Assembly (NCBI GenBank): GCA_003990745.1
Contig: RBNI01002128.1
Span: 1 to 19,570 of the forward strand
Direction of reading: 5' to 3'
From: Jimgerdemannia flammicorona
Taxonomy: Eukaryota > Mucoromycota > Endogonomycetes > Endogonales > Endogonaceae
DNA: 19,570 nucleotides
Shown here one piece after another: positions 18,200 through 19,570 of the stretch. Under the pieces are notes generated by a model. It had not been told where the DNA came from and did not search any database. It saw only the letters and a program-made list of their open reading frames with translations. The position numbers and the translations under genes are program-made. Position 1 is the stretch's first letter; the number at the start of each line of letters is the position of its first letter.

Positions 18200-18500
18200 G
18201 AGAGATTCAGCAAATTCTAATAATAGAGGGTGATTCAGAAATCCAGTAAGAAAGAGCAATCCAGGAAATTTAGCAGTCTAGCAATAGAAAGTAATCTGCA
18301 CTAGAGAGTAATCCAATGATCCAGTAATCCAGCAATAGAGATCAATCTAGCAATTTAGCAATAGAGGTTGATCCAGAAATCTAGCAATAGAGGCCAATCC
18401 AGCAATTCAGCAATAAAAATTGATCCAGCAATAGAGGTTGATTCAGCAATCCAGCAATAGAGGTCATCAATCTAGCAATTCAGCAATAAAAGATAGTCTT
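18200..18500. repeat. Minisatellite with CAATCCAGCAATAGAGGT-like units
   Basis: Words (A/T)ATC(C/T)AGCAATAGAGGT and CAAT(C/T)(C/T)AGCAAT recur about ten times between 18235 and 18490, with spacing of roughly 17–35 bp. It lies just upstream of the N-terminal ATG (18185) of the Mutator-like gene and may be part of that element's end. No coding frame is supported. Confidence 0.75.
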
Positions 18501-18607
18501 GGTTACCTGATTTAGAAGATAGAGCAGTTTTCTTATCTCAAGTTTGGTGGGACTTCAAGTTGGAAGATCTTGGTAACTAGGTGTTAATTGTTCTAGTTAT
18601 CATACTA

Positions 18608-18676
18608 TTATTCAGATGATTTCCTAATTCCTGGGTATATTCAGATGATTTCCTAATTCCTAATTCCTGGATATAT
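18608..18676. repeat. Short tandem duplication, TTCAGATGATTTCCTAATTCC
   Basis: The ~33-bp unit (ATTCAGATGATTTCC…TGG(G/A)TAT) occurs twice in a row. The second copy carries an extra CTAATT duplication. No gene is associated. Confidence 0.75.
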
Positions 18677-18744
18677 TCAAATTCAATCAGAGGGTGTTCT
18701 CTGATTTTAATTTCTAGAGTGGTGAATAAGAGATAACAACTGAT

Positions 18745-18960
18745 GAGTTTGGCAATAGAGGGCAAGCTGACAATCTGGCAACAAAGGGTGGTTTAGCAAG
18801 AATAGAGGGCAAACTGACAATTTACCAATAAAGAGTAATCTGGTAAAATCAGAACAAAGTGAATTGGCAAACAAGAATAGAGGGCGAACTGGCAATTCAG
18901 CAAAATAGAGTGATTTAGAAAGAGAGGATGATTTAATAGAGAGTGGTTTGGTGATTTCAG
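18745..18960. repeat. Second minisatellite, AATAGAGGGCRARCTGRCAAT units
   Basis: AATAGAGGGCAAGCTGACAAT, AATAGAGGGCAAACTGACAAT and AATAGAGGGCGAACTGGCAAT occur near 18754, 18801 and 18872, with shorter AATAGAG words between and after. The copies differ by transitions only. Open frames on the minus strand here (18707–19023) are translations of this array. Confidence 0.75.
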
Positions 18961-19255
18961 TTTGGTAATAGAGAAAGATGTTGGATATATTGAGGTTGGA
19001 TGTTGACAGTTGTCAAGTGACATTTAGAAGGTGTAATTATTGACCGGATTGTGATGTGAATGATCAGACAGAAAAAGCAGTCTTCACTCAGATTTCACTC
19101 AGATTTCAATAAAGTGTGCTCACAAGAAAGGTTTTTATGATAGAGGGTAATTATATATAATATAAATTATCATTGTGCTCAATGAAAGAGATATCAGTAA
19201 ACCAAAAAATAATTTTCAGAGATTTTTCAGACTAGCTGTATAGTGAGCTATCAGG
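18961..19255. other. AT-rich non-coding DNA before the composition boundary
   Basis: No gene, RNA or clear repeat. A small tandem TCACTCAGATT sits at about 19085–19107. Confidence 0.5.
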
Positions 19256-19375
19256 TTGGTAGGCAATTTCGGAGGCCATTTATCGGGCCTCTAAAAATTT
19301 TTTTGACGGAACTTCCCCTGCATCCTTAAAAGCCCCGTGACCGTTTTAACCTAAGTGTGCTTGACCCTCACAAAC
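19256..19375 (+). promoter_or_regulatory. Probable 5' region and promoter-proximal sequence of the right-hand gene
   Basis: The AT-rich repetitive DNA ends at about 19255 and a more GC-rich stretch leads directly to the ATG. A 6-bp inverted repeat GAGGCC/GGCCTC (19272–19277, 19286–19291) is followed by TAAAAATTTTTTTG. The CCTGCATCC and TTGACCCTCACAAAC stretches just before the ATG are pyrimidine- and A-rich, as usual in fungal 5' leaders. No TATA box or transcription start can be assigned. Confidence 0.35.
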
Positions 19376-19570
19376 ATGCAAATATCTTTGTTAAAGGACA
19401 TCAAGAGCGACAATCCCAAAGAAATCAGAGTCGACGTCAAGGTTTCCGCTACCGACCACGCCAAGGCTGACCTCGTCTACAGCCATTCCTTCAACCTTCA
19501 AGATCTCCAAGCGGCGCAGTCAATCGTCACTGATGTTTTCAACCTAAACCCCAAGTTTGCATATCTCGCC
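19376..19570 (+). CDS. Start of an intact-looking host gene, product unknown (runs off the window)
   Basis: 65 codons without a stop from ATG 19376 to the last base. The protein begins MQISLLKDIKSDNPKEIRVD and continues VKVSATDHAKADLVYSHSFN, then LQDLQAAQSIVTDVFNLNPK. The start is supported by A at -3 (CAAACATG), the lack of an upstream in-frame ATG nearby, and a codon use rich in C-ending codons (GAC, AAC, GTC, CTC, TTC) that no other frame in the window shows. There is no signal peptide or membrane segment in the visible part. I do not recognise a family. A stretch this clean next to transposon debris suggests a functional gene at the edge of an AT-rich block. Confidence 0.7.
   Translation, partial: MQISLLKDIKSDNPKEIRVDVKVSATDHAKADLVYSHSFNLQDLQAAQSIVTDVFNLNPKFAYLA

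Noticed and set aside
18200..18500. CRISPR-like array
   Set aside because: Spacing and unit sequence vary, units run into each other, and the genome is eukaryotic; it is a minisatellite.
19272..19303. Hairpin plus T-run as a bacterial-type terminator
   Set aside because: The organism is eukaryotic by every other sign, the stem is only 6 bp with an 8-bp loop, and it lies upstream of a gene start.

Overview
The window reads as a transposon-rich, AT-rich stretch of a eukaryotic nuclear genome, most likely a filamentous fungus. The evidence is short GT–AG introns, TTAGGG-type interstitial repeats, a Ty1/copia retrotransposon, pogo- and Mutator-type DNA transposons, and decay dominated by C:G to T:A transitions. 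That decay resembles the fungal repeat-induced point mutation (RIP) or methyl-cytosine deamination seen in ascomycete AT-rich blocks. The species assignment is inference; no genus marker is visible.

Layout. 1–~290: pyrimidine-rich minisatellite. 415–1711: broken multi-exon gene of unknown family, followed by acidic and other tandem repeats to ~2545. 2640–4420: AT-rich non-coding DNA with an interstitial telomeric tract (2855–2945), a foldback (3078–3180) and a cluster of short inverted repeats (~4190–4420). 4531–5080: degenerate long-period repeat. 5090–7855 (+): dead pogo-like transposase gene, split by a 979-bp poly-A-ended insertion (5539–6517) with near-matching 14-bp target-site duplications. 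8671–13746: complete Ty1/copia LTR retrotransposon on the minus strand with 155-bp LTRs, an initiator-tRNA-Met-type primer-binding site, a polypurine tract and a 4–5-bp target duplication. Its gag-pol frame (13525 to 9083) has no frameshift but 13 internal stops. 14725–18185 (-): decayed Mutator-like (MULE) transposase locus with an acidic array of ~64-residue repeats and a further unrecognised C-terminal domain. 18200–19000: minisatellites. From ~19260 the composition becomes clearly more GC-rich, and an intact-looking gene starts at 19376 and runs off the window.

How it fits together. Almost everything before 19260 is mobile-element debris. The elements are nested or adjacent, and none can encode a working enzyme as read: catalytic residues are lost in the reverse transcriptase (second Asp of the active-site pair) and in the pogo transposase (first Asp). 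The LTR element is the least decayed, with all 16 LTR differences being transitions and no indels. The right-hand gene is the only sequence that looks like ordinary host coding DNA.
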